From contig OZ038434.1 in assembly GCA_964036275.1 (NCBI GenBank), forward strand, positions 38,277,279 through 38,341,278: a stretch of 64,000 nt of DNA, written 5' to 3'. Both the position numbers and the translations under genes were made by a program. The stretch is from Litoditis marina (taxonomy: Eukaryota > Nematoda > Chromadorea > Rhabditida > Rhabditidae). Below the pieces are notes generated by a model. It saw nothing but the letters and a program-made list of their open reading frames with translations, was not told the origin of the DNA and did no database searches. Every line of letters starts with the position of its first letter. Position 1 is the stretch's first letter. This document shows, piece after piece, positions 1 through 11,595 of the stretch.

Positions 1-655
1 TAAAAGTGACGTATTCAGAGATTCTGGAGACCAGATGACGTCGATTTTGAAAAGTGCAAAGTTGACGTCACATATATTTTCAAACGATAGTAATATCTTA
101 GAAAGGGTCAATTAACGGTGAAACTCAATCTGAGAGTGATGTATTCTGGGATTCTGGAGACCAGATGACGTCATTTTTAAAAAGTGCAAAGTAGACGTCA
201 CATATATTTTCAAATGATGATAATATCTTGGAAAGGGTCAATTAACGGAGAAACTCAATCTAAAAGTGACGTATTCTGAGATTCTGGAGACCAGATGACG
301 TCGATTTTGAAAAGTGCAAAGTTGACGTCACATATATTTTCAAATGATGATGATATTTTAGAAAGGGTCAATTAACGGAGAAACTCAATCTAAAAGTGAC
401 GTATTCTGAGATTCTGGAGACCAGATGACGTCATTTTTCAAAAGTGCGAAGTTGACGTCACATATATTTTTAAACGATGGTAATATCTTAGAAAGGGTCA
501 ATTAACGGTGAAATACAAAACTTTATCTAAATATGACTTATTCTGGGAATCAGAAGGCCAGATGACGTCAACTTTCAACAAAATTGACGTGAAATATGTT
601 TTCGAATGCTGGAAGTTTCTTAAAAATGGTCAATTCACGATGAAACTTCATCCAA
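1..655. repeat. 130-bp tandem repeat rich in TGACGTCA
   Basis: Four clear units start near 1, 131, 261 and 391, and a decayed fifth starts near 527. Each unit has two TGACGTC-type cores about 33 bases apart, the second usually TGACGTCA, then a shared GAAAGGGTCAATTAACGG block. The same repeat recurs at 47190-47640 inside a larger insertion. Here it ends abruptly near 655, where the 156-bp satellite begins. No gene is visible; the open frame across 508-735 crosses the repeat boundary and I do not accept it. Confidence 0.85.
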
Positions 656-1740
656 ACATGACGCCTCCTACTCCTACAGTACACATGCTAACTTTACCAT
701 GGCATTGTACGAATCCAAATTCTAATTCCCTTTGACTTTGATTTCCCTAACTGATAATTTGGGATTAGTGTGAGCATATACGATCAATTTTGCAAATAAA
801 TATAGTCCACATCTTTTCTACTAAACCTCCTACAGTACACATGCTAACTTTACCATGGCACTGTACAAATCCAAATTCTAACTCCCTTTGATTTTGATTC
901 CCCTATCTTATAATTTGGGATTAGTGTGAGCATATACGATCCATTTTGCAAATGAATATAGTCCACATCTTTTCTACCAAGCCTCCTACAGTACACATGC
1001 TAACTTTATCACGGCTCTTTATGGATCCAAATTCTATTTCCCTTTGATTTTGATTCCCCTAACTGATAATTTGGGGGTAGTATGAGTACATACGATCAAT
1101 TTTGCAAATGAATACAGTCCACATCTTTTCTACTAAGCCTCCTACAGTACACATGCTAACTTTACCATGGCTCTTTATGGATCCGAATTCTATTTCCCTT
1201 TGATTTTGATTCCCCTAACTGATAATTTGGGATTAGTGTGAGCATATACGATCAATTTTGCAAATGAATATAGTCCACATCCTTTCTACTAAGCCTCCTA
1301 CTCCTACAGTACACATGCTAACTTTACCATGGCATTGTACGAATCCACATTCTAATTCCCTTTTATTCTTATTTCCCTAACTGATAATTTAGGATTAGTG
1401 TGAGCATATACGATCAATTTTGCAAATGAATATAGTCCAAATCTTTTCTACTAAGCCTCCTACAGTACATATGCTAACTTTACCATGGCTCTTTATGGAT
1501 CCAAATTCTATTTCCCTTTGATTTTGATTCCCCTAACTGATAATTTGGGATTAGTGTGAGCATATACGATCAATTTTGCACATGAGTATAGTCCACATCT
1601 TTTCTACCAAACCTCCTACAGTACACATGCTAACTTTACCATGGCACTTTACGAATCCAAATTCTAATTTCCTTTGATTTTGATTTCCCTAACTGATAAT
1701 TTGGGAGTAGTACGTTCAATTTTGCAAATGAATATTCATA
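655..1740. repeat. 156-bp satellite, first array
   Basis: About seven monomers. The phrase ACAGTACACATGCTAAC recurs at 676, 832, 988 and 1144, a 156-base step. Some monomers carry a 6-base CCTACT insertion, as at 665. The last monomer breaks off in GGGAGTAGTACGTTC near 1710 and leads into single-copy sequence. The same satellite forms the arrays at 16757-23350 and 43671-46632. Confidence 0.93.
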
Positions 1741-1883
1741 TATTGCAAGAGCAGGATTCATGTATTAAAGAAAAGTTTACACGACAATTTAAGTTTACAG
1801 AAAAAGTGATATGAGCGAAAAGTCGAATGCAATTTTTTCTGCTTCATTGTCTTTTCTTGATGGCTTCATATTTTCAATTTCAG

Positions 1884-2085
1884 GTGGCTGTTCGCTCGTC
1901 GCCAGCTGGAGGATATTTTCGATGCCCCCACTTCTCTGCACCCTCTCTCCATCATTTTCAAGTCTGTCGCTCTGCGCACATTTCCACAGTGTCAACGACT
2001 CGAGGTAATTGGGTTTTATTTTATTTATCTCAATTTTCACTAACTTAGCTTATTTTCAGCGGAGGGGCTGCGAGCCTGCGAGTAA
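1884..2085 (+). CDS. Possible exon pair in the spacer between satellites, copy A
   Basis: A 121-base piece (1884-2004) is bounded by AATTTCAG and by GAG|GTAATT. A second piece starts at 2060 after TATTTTCAG. All three frames of the first piece are open. If it follows the exon ending at K|GTACG in phase 0, it reads VAVRSSPAGGYFRC... and joins the second piece as AEGLRACE followed by TAA at 2083-2085. A different frame reads WLFARRQLEDIFDAPTSL, which looks more protein-like but matches no family I know. The sequence recurs almost unchanged at 23499 and 48479. Role unknown; it may be an alternative 3' end or a dead exon. Confidence 0.3.
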
Positions 2086-2124
2086 ACATTTTGAAACATT
2101 TTGATAAAATATAATATTAAACAA

Positions 2125-4568
2125 GTTTTTGGGAGGTTGGGTGGGGGATATTTTTTAGTACCGCAAGGGAACAGTCGCCGACACTAGAACGCCGGATCTG
2201 GGGTAATAGCCGCAGGTCCAGAGTTTACTTCAAGCTTCCCGCTGTGATGCAAGTCACGAGCTAGACGCGGGTTAAGCAACGAGTGTTTGGGTGGAGGATT
2301 ATACTCTTAGTACCGCAAGGGAACAGTCGCCGACACTAGAACGCCGGATCTGGGGTAATAGCCGCAGGTCCAGAGTTTACTTCAAGCTTCCCGCTGTGAT
2401 GCAAGTCACGAGCTAGACGCGGGTTAAGCAACGAGTGTTTGGGTGGAGGATATACTCTTAGTACCGCAAGGGAACAGTCGCCGACACTAGAATGCCGGAT
2501 CTGGGGTAATAGCCGCAGGTCCAGAGTTTACTTCAAGCTTCCCGCTGTGATGCAATTCACGAGCTAGACGCGGGTTAAGCAACGAGTGTTTGGGTGGAGG
2601 ATATACTCTTAGTACCGCAAGGGAACAGTCGCCGACACTAGAATGCCGGATCTGGGGTAATAGCCGCAGGTCCAGAGTTTACTTCAAGCTTCCCGCTGTG
2701 ATGCAAGTCACGAGCTAGACGCGGGTTAAGCAACGAGTGTTTGGGTGGAGGATATACTCTTAGTACCGCAAGGGAACCGTCGCCGACACTAGAATGCCGG
2801 ATCTGGGGTAAAAGCCGCAGGTCCAGAGTTTACTTCAAACTTCCCGCTGTGATGCAAGTCACGAGCTAGACGCGGGTTAAGCAACGAGTGTTTGGGTGGA
2901 GGATTTACTCTTAGTACCGCAAGGGAACAGTCGCCGACACTAGAATGCCGGATCTGGGGTAATAGCCGCAGGTCCAGAGTTTACTTCAAGCTTCCCGCTG
3001 TGATGCAAGTCACGAGCTAGACGCGGGTTAAGCAACGAGTGTTTGGGTGGAGGATATACTCTTAGTACCGCAAGGGAACAGTTGCCGACACTAGAACGCC
3101 GGATCTGGGGTAATAGCCGCAGGTCCAGAGTTTACTTCAAGCTTCCCGCTGTGATGCAAGTCACGAGCTAGACGCGGGTTAAGCAACGAGTGTTTGGGTG
3201 TAGGATATACTCTCTGTACCGCAAGGGAACAGTCGCCGACACTAGAATGCCGGATCTGGGGTAAAAGCCGCAAGTCCAGAGTTCACTTCAAGCTTCCCGC
3301 TGTGATGCAAGTCACGAGCTAGACGCGGGTTAAGCAACGAGTGTTTGGGTGGAGGATATACTCTTAGTACCGCAAGGGAACAGTCGCCGACACTAGAATG
3401 CCGGATCTGGGGTAATAGCCGCAGGTCCAGAGTTTACTTCAAGTTTCCCGCTGTGATGCAAGTCACGAGCTAGACGCGGGTTAAGCAACGAGTGTTTGGG
3501 TGTAGGATATACTCTTAGTACCGCAAGGGAACAGTCGCCGACACTAGAATGCCGGATCTGGGGTAAAAGCCGCAGGTCCAGAGTTTACTTCAAGCTTCCC
3601 GCTGTGATGCAAGTCACGAGCTAGACGCGGGTTAAGCAACGAGTGTTTGGGTGGAGGATATACTCTTAGTACCGCAAGGGAACAGTCGCCGACACTAGAA
3701 CGCCGGATCTGGGGTAATAGCCGCAGGTCCAGAGTTCACTTTAAGCTTCCCGCTGTGATGCAAGTCACGAGCTAGACGCGGGTTAAGCAACGAGTGTTTG
3801 GGTGGAGGATATACTCTTAGTACCGCAAGGGAACAGTCGCCGACACTAGAGCGCCGGATCTGGGGTAATAGCCGCAGGTCCAGAGTTTACTTCAAGCTTC
3901 CCGCTGTGATGCGAGTCACGAGCTAGACGCGGGTTAAGCAACGAGTGTTTGGGTGGAGGATATACTCTCAGTACCGCAAGGGAACAGTCGCCGACACTAG
4001 AATGCCGGATCTGGGGTAATAGCCGCAGGTCCAGAGTTTACTTCAAGCTTCCCGCTGTGATGCAAGTCACGAGCTAGACGCGGGTTAAGCAACGAGTGTT
4101 TGGGTGGAGGATATACTCTTAGTACCGCAAGGGAACAGTCGCCGACACTAGAACGCCGGATCTGGGGTAATAGCCGCAGGTCCAGAGTTCACTTCAAGCT
4201 TCCCGCTGTGATGCAAGTCACGAGCTAGACGCGGGTTAAGCAACGAGTGTTTGGGTGGAGGATATACTCTTAGTACCGCAAGGGAACAGTCGCCGACACT
4301 AGAATGCCGTATCTGGGGTAATAGCCGCAGGTCCAGAGTTTACTTCAAGCTTCCCGCTGTGATGCAAGTCACGAGCTAGACGCGGGTTAAGCAACGAGTG
4401 TTTGGGTGTAGGATATACTCTTAGTACCGCAAGGGAACAGTCGCCGACACTAGAACGCAGGATCTGGGGTAATAGCCGCAGGTCCAGAGTTCACTTCAAG
4501 CTTCCCGCTGTGATGCAAGTCACGAGCTAGACGCGGGTTAAGCAACGAGTGTTTGGGTGGAGGATATA
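2125..4568. repeat. 151-bp satellite, array A, left part
   Basis: About 16 monomers. AGTACCGCAAGGGAACAG recurs every 151 bases, for example at 2309 and 2460. The first monomer is degenerate. Each monomer contains CCCGC...GCGGG arms around GTGATGCAAGTCAC, which could fold as a nested hairpin, and a GGTTAAGCAACG word shared with 5S rRNA genes. The array is split at 4569 by a transposon and resumes at 5918. Confidence 0.95.
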
Positions 4569-5917
4569 GGACCCGGCAAACTAAAAGATTTCGGAAAAGG
4601 CCATCTATTCTCCGCTTTTGGTATTTTTGTCGAGTTTCCAGGGGGAAGTCAGCAAACCTTTTGATTTGAGCTAAAATTGACTAACTTTCGAATGAATTAG
4701 TTGGTTGTTATTTCTTGTACAGTCGCTAGAGCAATGATTCATTCCAAAATCCTCGGAATCACTAGGTGAAAATTCCCGGTCTAGACTTGAAATCAGGAAA
4801 ATTTCCATTGCAAGAAGTTCGACTGTCCGAGAAATTGCCACGGCAAAAAGTTCGAGTTTGGCCCGACTTTTTTATATATTTTCACCATTTACATAATTGT
4901 TTCACCTACGCATATCTCGCAGTTACTCAGGTCTACTTAATCTATTTCGATCTGAAGTCTACATTGTGAAAATGTTGATTTGAATAGTTGTTAATTTTAA
5001 TCTTTCATTCAGTATTAAGTTAAGGGTTTCTTTTAAAAAGGTGCTATTTAAGTTTTAATTCTTATTTCATGATTTGAATAGCTCTTGTAAGCTGAACCGT
5101 GTGCCATGTATGCGTCATGAACCAATGAGTCAAATCAATCGATGGCGCATTGAACCTGTCTCGCGTCGGCGCTCTCTCGCATTCGCACACTCTCTCATTG
5201 TGGCATGTGCCTATTGGCTCCGCCCACTCGCGCATGGCAGACAGTATCAGACAGCCGAGCTTCCCCCATATCCGACCGTGAGATTCACGTGTTGGACCGG
5301 GTGAAAGCTAATGTTGCCAGTCCTTTCAATACGAGTGGACTCAAATACAATTAGTTTCATAGATAATAGGTGTTTTAATGGGAATACGCTACGGAATGAA
5401 GTATTTATGTAAAATAAACCATTCAAAGACGATAGAAAAACAAAAAAATGAATATCAGCGTGTTTAGAAGACACACTTTTTGAGCAACAGTCTCTTTTAG
5501 AAAGATAGCAATATAAAAGGGGTTTAGGTTAACACTAGAGATGCAAAATTCGTTTTTGGAGTTTTTCTCGTTATTGTAGTTTCATTTTCTGCCAATGCAA
5601 TTTCATCGATTTCGAAATTTTTGCCCTGCAACATTTTTCGATAAACACATGTGTTCTCAGATGTTCGTCGGCTATCTTGCCGGGGCAACAGTTCTGATTT
5701 CGTGCGTTCAACCTGCGCACTTTTTGCTGTTTTTGATACATTTAGGACGCAATCAACGTTTTCAGTTGAAAGTTCGAAAACCTCGAAATTTCTAAGGCTT
5801 TCGTTCATTTTTCGCCTTTTCTCTGAGCGATACCACCCTCCGGTTCAATCTTCGACAAAAAAGACCAAAAGCGGAGTATAAATGGCTTTTTCCGAAATCT
5901 TTTAGTTTGCCAGGTCT
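4569..5917. mobile_element. 1.35-kb terminal-inverted-repeat element inside the satellite
   Basis: The left end GGACCCGGCAAACTAAAAG is matched on the other strand by the right end AGACCTGGCAAACTAAAAG, and the similarity runs for about 65 bases on each side (4569-4633 and 5853-5917). The flanks are TATA on both sides, next to the interrupted satellite phrase GGATATACTC, so the target was TA-rich. The interior has no open frame longer than about 95 codons and no transposase motif that I can see, so it is a non-autonomous DNA transposon. A GC-rich stretch at 5140-5300 differs from the rest and may be captured sequence. The superfamily is uncertain: a TA target would suit Tc1/mariner, but the ends are not ones I recognise. 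Confidence 0.85.
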
Positions 5918-8189
5918 TATATACTCTTAGTACCGCAAGGGAACAGTCGCCGACACTAGAATGCCGGATCTGGGGTAACAGCCGCAGGTCCAGAGTTTAC
6001 TTCAAGCTTCCCGCTGTGATGCAAGTCACGAGCTAGACGCGGGTTAAGCAACGAGTGTTTGGGTGTAGGATATACTCTTAGTACCGCAAGGGAACAGTCG
6101 CCGACACTAGAACGCCGGATCTGGGGTAATAGCCGCAGGTCCAGAGTTTACTTCAAGCTTCCCGCTGTGATGCAAGTCACGAGCTAGACGCGGGTTAAGC
6201 AACGAGTGTTTGGGTGGAGGATATACTCTTAGTACCGCAAGGGAACAGTCGCCGACACTAGAGCGCCGGATCTGGGGTAATAGCCGCAGGTCCAGAGTTT
6301 ACTTCAAGCTTCCCGCTGTGATGCAAGTCACGAGCTAGACGCGGGTTAAGCAACGAGTGTTTGGGTGGAGGATATACTCTCAGTACCGCAAGGGAACAGT
6401 CGCCGACACTAGAATGCCGGATCTGGGGTAATAGCCGCAGGTCCAGAGTTTACTTCAAGCTCCCCGCTGTGATGCAAGTCACGAGCTAGACGCGGGTTAA
6501 GCAACGAGTGTTTGGGTGGAGGATATACTCTTAGTACCGCAAGGGAACAGTCGCCGACACTAGAACGCCGGATCTGGGGTAATAGCCGCAGGTCCAGAGT
6601 TCACTCCAAGCTTCCCGCTGTGATGCAAGTCACGAGCTAGACGCGGGTTAAGCAACGAGTGTTTGGGTGGAGGATATACTCTTAGTACCGCAGGGGAACA
6701 GTCGCCGACACTAGAACGCCGGATCTGGGGTAATAGCCGCAGGTTCAGAGTTTACTTCAAGCTTCCCGCTGTGATGCAAGTCACGAGCTAGACGCGGGTT
6801 AAGCAACGAGTGTTTGGGTGGAGGATATACTCTTAGTACCGCAAGGGAACAGTCGCCGACACTAGAATGCCGGATCTGGGGTAATAGCCGCAGGTCCAGA
6901 GTTTACTTCAAGCTTCCCGCTGTGATGCAAGTCACGAGCTAGACGCGGGTTAAGCAACGAGTGTTTGGGTGTAGGATATACTCTTAGTACCGCAAGGGAA
7001 CAGTCGCCGACACTAGAACGCCGGATCTGGGGTAATAGCCGCAGGTCCAGAGTTCACTTCAAGCTTCCCGCTGTGATGCAAGTCACGAGCTAGACGCGGG
7101 TTAAGCAACGAGTGTTTGGGTGGAGGATATACTCTTAGTACCGCAAGGGAACAGTCGCCGACACTAGAGCGCCGGATCTGGGGTAATAGCCGCAGGTCCA
7201 GAGTTTACTTCAAGCTTCCCGCTGTGATGCAAGTCACGAGCAAGACGCGGGTTAAGCAACGAGTGTTTGGGTGGAGGATATACTCTCAGTACCGCAAGGG
7301 AACAGTCGCCGACACTAGAATGCCGGATCTGACCGCAAGGGAACAGTCGCCGACACTAGAACGCCGGATCTGGGGTAATAGCCGCAGGTCCAGAGTTCAC
7401 TTCAAGCTTCCCGCTGTGATGCAAGTCACGAGCTAGACGCGGGTTAAGCAACGAGTGTTTGGGTGGAGGATATACTCTTAGTACCGCAAGGGAACAGTCG
7501 CCGACACTAGAACGCCGGATCTGGGGTAATAGCCGCAGGTCCAGAGTTTACTTCAAGCTTCCCGCTGTGATGCAAGTCACGAGCTAGACGCGGGTTAAGC
7601 AACGAGTGTTTGGGTGGAGGATATACTCTTAGTACCGCAAGGGAACAGTCGCCGACACTAGAATGCCGGATCTGGGGTGATAGCCGCAGGTCCAGAGTTT
7701 ACTTCAAGCTTCCCGCTGTGATGCAAGTCACGAGCTAGACGCGGGTTAAGCAACGAGTGTTTGGGTGGAGGATATACTCTTAGTACCGCAAGGGAACAGT
7801 TGCCGACACTAGAACGCCGGATCTGGGGTAAAAGCCGCAGGTCCAGAGTTTACTTCAAGCTTCCCGCTGTGATGCAAGTCACTAGCTAGACGCGGGTTAA
7901 GCAACGAGTGTTTGGGTGGAGGATATACTCTTAGTACCGCAAGGGAACAGTCGCCGACACTAGAACGCCGGATCTGGGGTATTAGCCGCAGGTCCAGAGT
8001 TTACTTCAAGCTTCCCGCTGTGATGCAAGTCACGAGCTAGACGCGGGTTAAGCAACGAGTGTTTGGGTGTAGGATATACTCTTAGTACCGCAAGGGAACA
8101 GTCGCCGACACTAGAACGCCGGATCTGGGGTATTAGCCGCAGGTCCAGAGTGTACTTCAAGCTTCCCGCTGTGATGCAAGTCACAAGCT
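5918..8189. repeat. 151-bp satellite, array A, right part
   Basis: About 15 monomers continue the array interrupted at 4569. Near 7331 a monomer is cut short: GATCTG runs straight into ACCGCAAGGGAACAG, an internal deletion joint. The array stops at 8189 in TCACAAGCTA, where coding-like sequence begins. The final monomer has GAGTGTACTTC, a variant shared with the last monomer of the third array (58930). Confidence 0.95.
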
Positions 8190-8199
8190 ATGGAGAGTT

Positions 8200-8468
8200 G
8201 GAGAGTGTGCCGGCAGCATTCTGCGGTGCTCAGCAACAAAGGTACGTTTCCGGCTTATTGAGGTGGATGGTAGAAACTTGATAAAGAAACTTTAATTCTG
8301 AACTCTATTAGCATTCCTAGAACGTTTTCCATTTTGCTACTCATAGAGCGTGATAATTGTACCCTCATACAATTGTTTTTTTTTCATTTCTGCTAACTAC
8401 GTATTCGGGAGAAAATGTTGCAGTCAATTCTTTCTATCTGGTGATCTGGTCCTAGGTGCTTGGAGAAC
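8200..8468 (+). repeat. H block, direct copy of 16409-16672
   Basis: The exon end GAGAGTGTGCCGGCAGCA...ACAAAG, its donor and ~220 bases of intron match 16409-16672 closely, then diverge after CCTAGGTG. The same pair recurs at 32797 with 43355, and at 58982. These direct repeats flank each coiled-coil block and mark the edges of the duplication unit. Confidence 0.85.
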
Positions 8469-9348
8469 AGTTCGGTTTGAGAGTGTTTTCACATTGAATT
8501 GGATCTGAAGTTACCGATTTTATCAATCACTGCTCAAGTGGCTATAATGTATTAATCGAATTTATATGAATTGAGATTGGAAGGCTTAGAATTGTCTCTT
8601 CTCCAGACAATCAAGTTTTTTCGCATTGATTTCGGCTACGCATAGAATAAACTGAACAGAATGTGTGGGAATCTGGATCGATTTTTATGTCTACATTGTG
8701 GCGATGGTGTGCACATCTCATCGTTATTTGTTATATTTTAACAAAATTTGATAAAAATGCCCACACTCCAAAGCAAGTGCTAGTAGTTTTCAAGATCATA
8801 CTACAACAGTCTTGGTTTTCGTGAACTTTTTTACGGTTGTACGTTTCTTTGCACCTAGTTTTCTATGTTTTTTCAGCTGAAACATAAGCGGTTGGTGAAA
8901 TATGAGAAGGAGTATTTGGAAATGAAGGAACAGGAGCTGGAAAACGAGGATCCCCTTGTGAGGTTACAGGTATGTGAACGAGATGAATTGTCTGAGTTTA
9001 TGTGTTCAAAGACATCTTATGCTGTCATAGTTTCTCACTTATTTTCTAGTTTGTCATATGAGTTACTAGTTTTTTAGTTCAGCGTACATGGAGGAGTGAA
9101 GTAGTCTTCTTTTGCCTGAGACCGGAATCTACAACATTGGTAGAATTCCTGTAGAATTGTGTAGAATTCGGCTAGAGACTGAGCTCGCATTGAGGATTGA
9201 GCAAAGTTTTCTTCGCAAGAATGTGTTACTGGGAAAAAGAGAAGTAGTCCATACGGTTTTTTTTTCAGAAGGAAAACGCGCGCAATTGCGAAACGATACT
9301 CCGATTGGAGCGCGAAAACGACGACTTGGTCCACGACTCAGCAGTCGC

Positions 9349-9568
9349 ATGTCCCAGGTACATGAACGGGACGTTCCATGTCCCGGTACTGTCCCGGGAC
9401 GGTACCAAGAATTACGGTAGAAATGGAGCAGATTTGCATAAATGATGACAAAAATTCTCCTCGATTCTGACTTTTATATGCAAATATGCTCCATTTCTAC
9501 CGTAATTTTTGGTACCGTTCCGGGACAGTACCGGGACATGGGACTTCCCGTTCTTGTACCTGGGACAT
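9349..9568. mobile_element. 220-bp palindromic element inside exon c, copy A
   Basis: The two arms run inward from ATGTCCCAGGTAC at the left and GTACCTGGGACAT at the right, and remain complementary through TCCCGGGAC and GGTAGAAATGGAGCA. The element is flanked by the 8-base direct repeat GCAGTCGC (9341-9348 and 9569-9576), the target-duplication length of hAT elements. It has no coding capacity. The target copies contain a GT on the left (9344) and an AG on the right (9571-9572) that would let the element be spliced out in frame. The same insertion is at 33968 and 60149. Confidence 0.85.
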
Positions 9569-11197
9569 GCAGTCGCCAGAGGAGTTGGTGACGAGCAAGA
9601 TTGAGCTGCGACAGAAGTTGGACGCCACGGAGGTATATTTTGATTCATGCATCCTTAGTCACCTACAGTAATCTGACATATTTTCTATAGACTGTAAAAC
9701 ATAGAGTTAAGTGAAAATAAACGCGACAGCATGTTAGCTTCTAGAGTTATATGATGAGGGATGGGAAAACCTAAATATTACCGCCTTTCTAAAACGTCAA
9801 GACAGCGATAAACTGGCTAGGAGTTTTGAGTTCATAATTTAAGGGACTACTAACGATGTTCATAGACGCTTATGGGATTTTCGCCTTCCGCGTGTTCGTG
9901 TGTTTCAGTTGCGGTAAACAATTTCAAGTGAAATCGTATGTGAATAGAAATTGAGAGTCGCGATTTTGTTCATAAGCTACATGTTAACCATCCGGAGCAG
10001 TAATAATTTGGGTTACACCGTACACATTAGAAAGTAGGGTATACTGTATACTCTCGATTTAAATTTCTGTTTGTTTTCAATTGTATGTTTCAAAACAACC
10101 TAGAAACAGCTACCAACTCAGTTGAGCGAATGACCCGACAAAACCATGACTTACTCGAGGAGAACAAGAATCTACACAGAAAATATGAACAGGTAACACA
10201 ATATGTAATTTTTCACGTAAAACGTGTAACACAGCAGAAATTCATAATAAAAAATTCATTTTCTCGTTGGGATCGCCTGCAAAATACTGTATGTAAGGTG
10301 AAAAGAGCTGCAAGTTGAGATGATAGTTACCACTTTTGTGACTTAACGATTCCGTGACCCCACTAACCTCATGGAAGTAATGTTACAGGCTTTCGCTTTA
10401 ACCATTTGAAACCAACACTATTTAGAGAAGGTAAATTCGAAGTATTAATTCTTGTAGATCAAAGAAATGTGTCGCCGCGAGGTGGAACGACTTGAGGAGA
10501 GCGACGAGATATCTGGGAAACTGCTCCACGAATACAAACAACTCTTCTCTAAGATGAGTCGACGGTACGTTAAAAACACAACGTTTCGATATTTTTTTGA
10601 AGTCAGATTTTTTGTCAGAATCGAAAATTGAAAAATTGGTTTTTGTGAACATACACAAAATCATCCCTAGTACAAAGTTACTACAAAGTTGATCACGAAG
10701 TAATAGGTCGACTAACCCGAAATTATGTGCGAACGTTGAAGCATGACAAAATAGACGACGTCTTATGTTTCGTACTTTTATTCTACTTGTATAAATGCAT
10801 TCGTTTGCTTTTCAGGTGTGACACGGAGCGCGAACAGTTCCATACGCAGAAAAGAGCCATTATTGTGAGTATTCATTTTTGTCGGTTTTGAGCATTCTTG
10901 CGGATGACAATATGTTGATTGAAATGCTATTCGTCCATGTTTTTCTCGGCTATTTTTCACAACAAAGCAGCGTGAGGCATGTTTATATGTTAATACAACA
11001 TCGTTGATCGATTTTTGAAAGGTAGAATCAAAGTGAAAGGATGAATGGAACCCGTTGTTCACATTTTGGTTCGAGTTTCGGCACGTTTTTCAATCTTTGC
11101 TTTCAGTCCCGCGTCTCCCAATGTGACGGATGTTGGCCCTCCGTACAGGAATGGGAGGCAAATAGAAGTCCGGCCCGCACACCTCTGGAAGGTCCCG

Positions 11198-11595
11198 ACC
11201 TACTCTCACAGCTGGAGGAGAGGGTGGCTCATGTGAAGTGGGTGAGTGTTTCTATAACAAATGAAAAAGGGTAAATAAAATGTAAACAAAAAAACTTGAA
11301 AATCTCCTTTCTGTCAAGTTACCAAGACCGGGATGTTATAGCCTATAGAAAATTGTAGAGGGTAGTATCACTGCTAGACCTACTCTCACAGTTGGAGGAG
11401 AGGGAGGCTCATGTGAAGTGGGTGGTTGTTTCTATAACAAATGAGAAAAGGTGAATAAAATGTAAACAAAAAAACTTGAAAATCACCTTTCTGTCAAGTT
11501 ACCAAGACCGGGATGTTATAGCCTATAGAAAATTGTAGAGGGTAGTTAGATCTACTCTCGCAGCTGGAGGAGAGGGAGGCTCATGTAAAGTGAGT
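11198..11595 (+). repeat. Tandem duplication of the end of exon g, three copies
   Basis: The coding phrase GACCTACTCTCACAGCTGG...CATGTGAAGTG and ~130 bases of the following intron repeat at 11198, 11377 and 11549 (steps of 180 and 172). Copy B has two such units (35810, 35990) and copy C has one. All units keep a usable donor, so the last exon g fragments could serve as alternative exons. Confidence 0.85.

Noticed and set aside
2309..2330. 28S rRNA-like phrase GTACCGCAAGGGAA in the satellite
   Set aside because: It resembles the GTACCGTGAGGGAAAG of large-subunit rRNA for ~14 bases with two mismatches and nothing around it; the 5S words are the stronger and longer match.
5074..5881. Several 66-94 codon frames inside the 1.35-kb TIR element
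   Set aside because: They overlap on both strands, have no motif of a transposase and no codon bias that I can see.
7116..7436. 106-codon + strand frame in satellite A
   Set aside because: It exists only because a monomer is deleted at 7331; it is satellite sequence.
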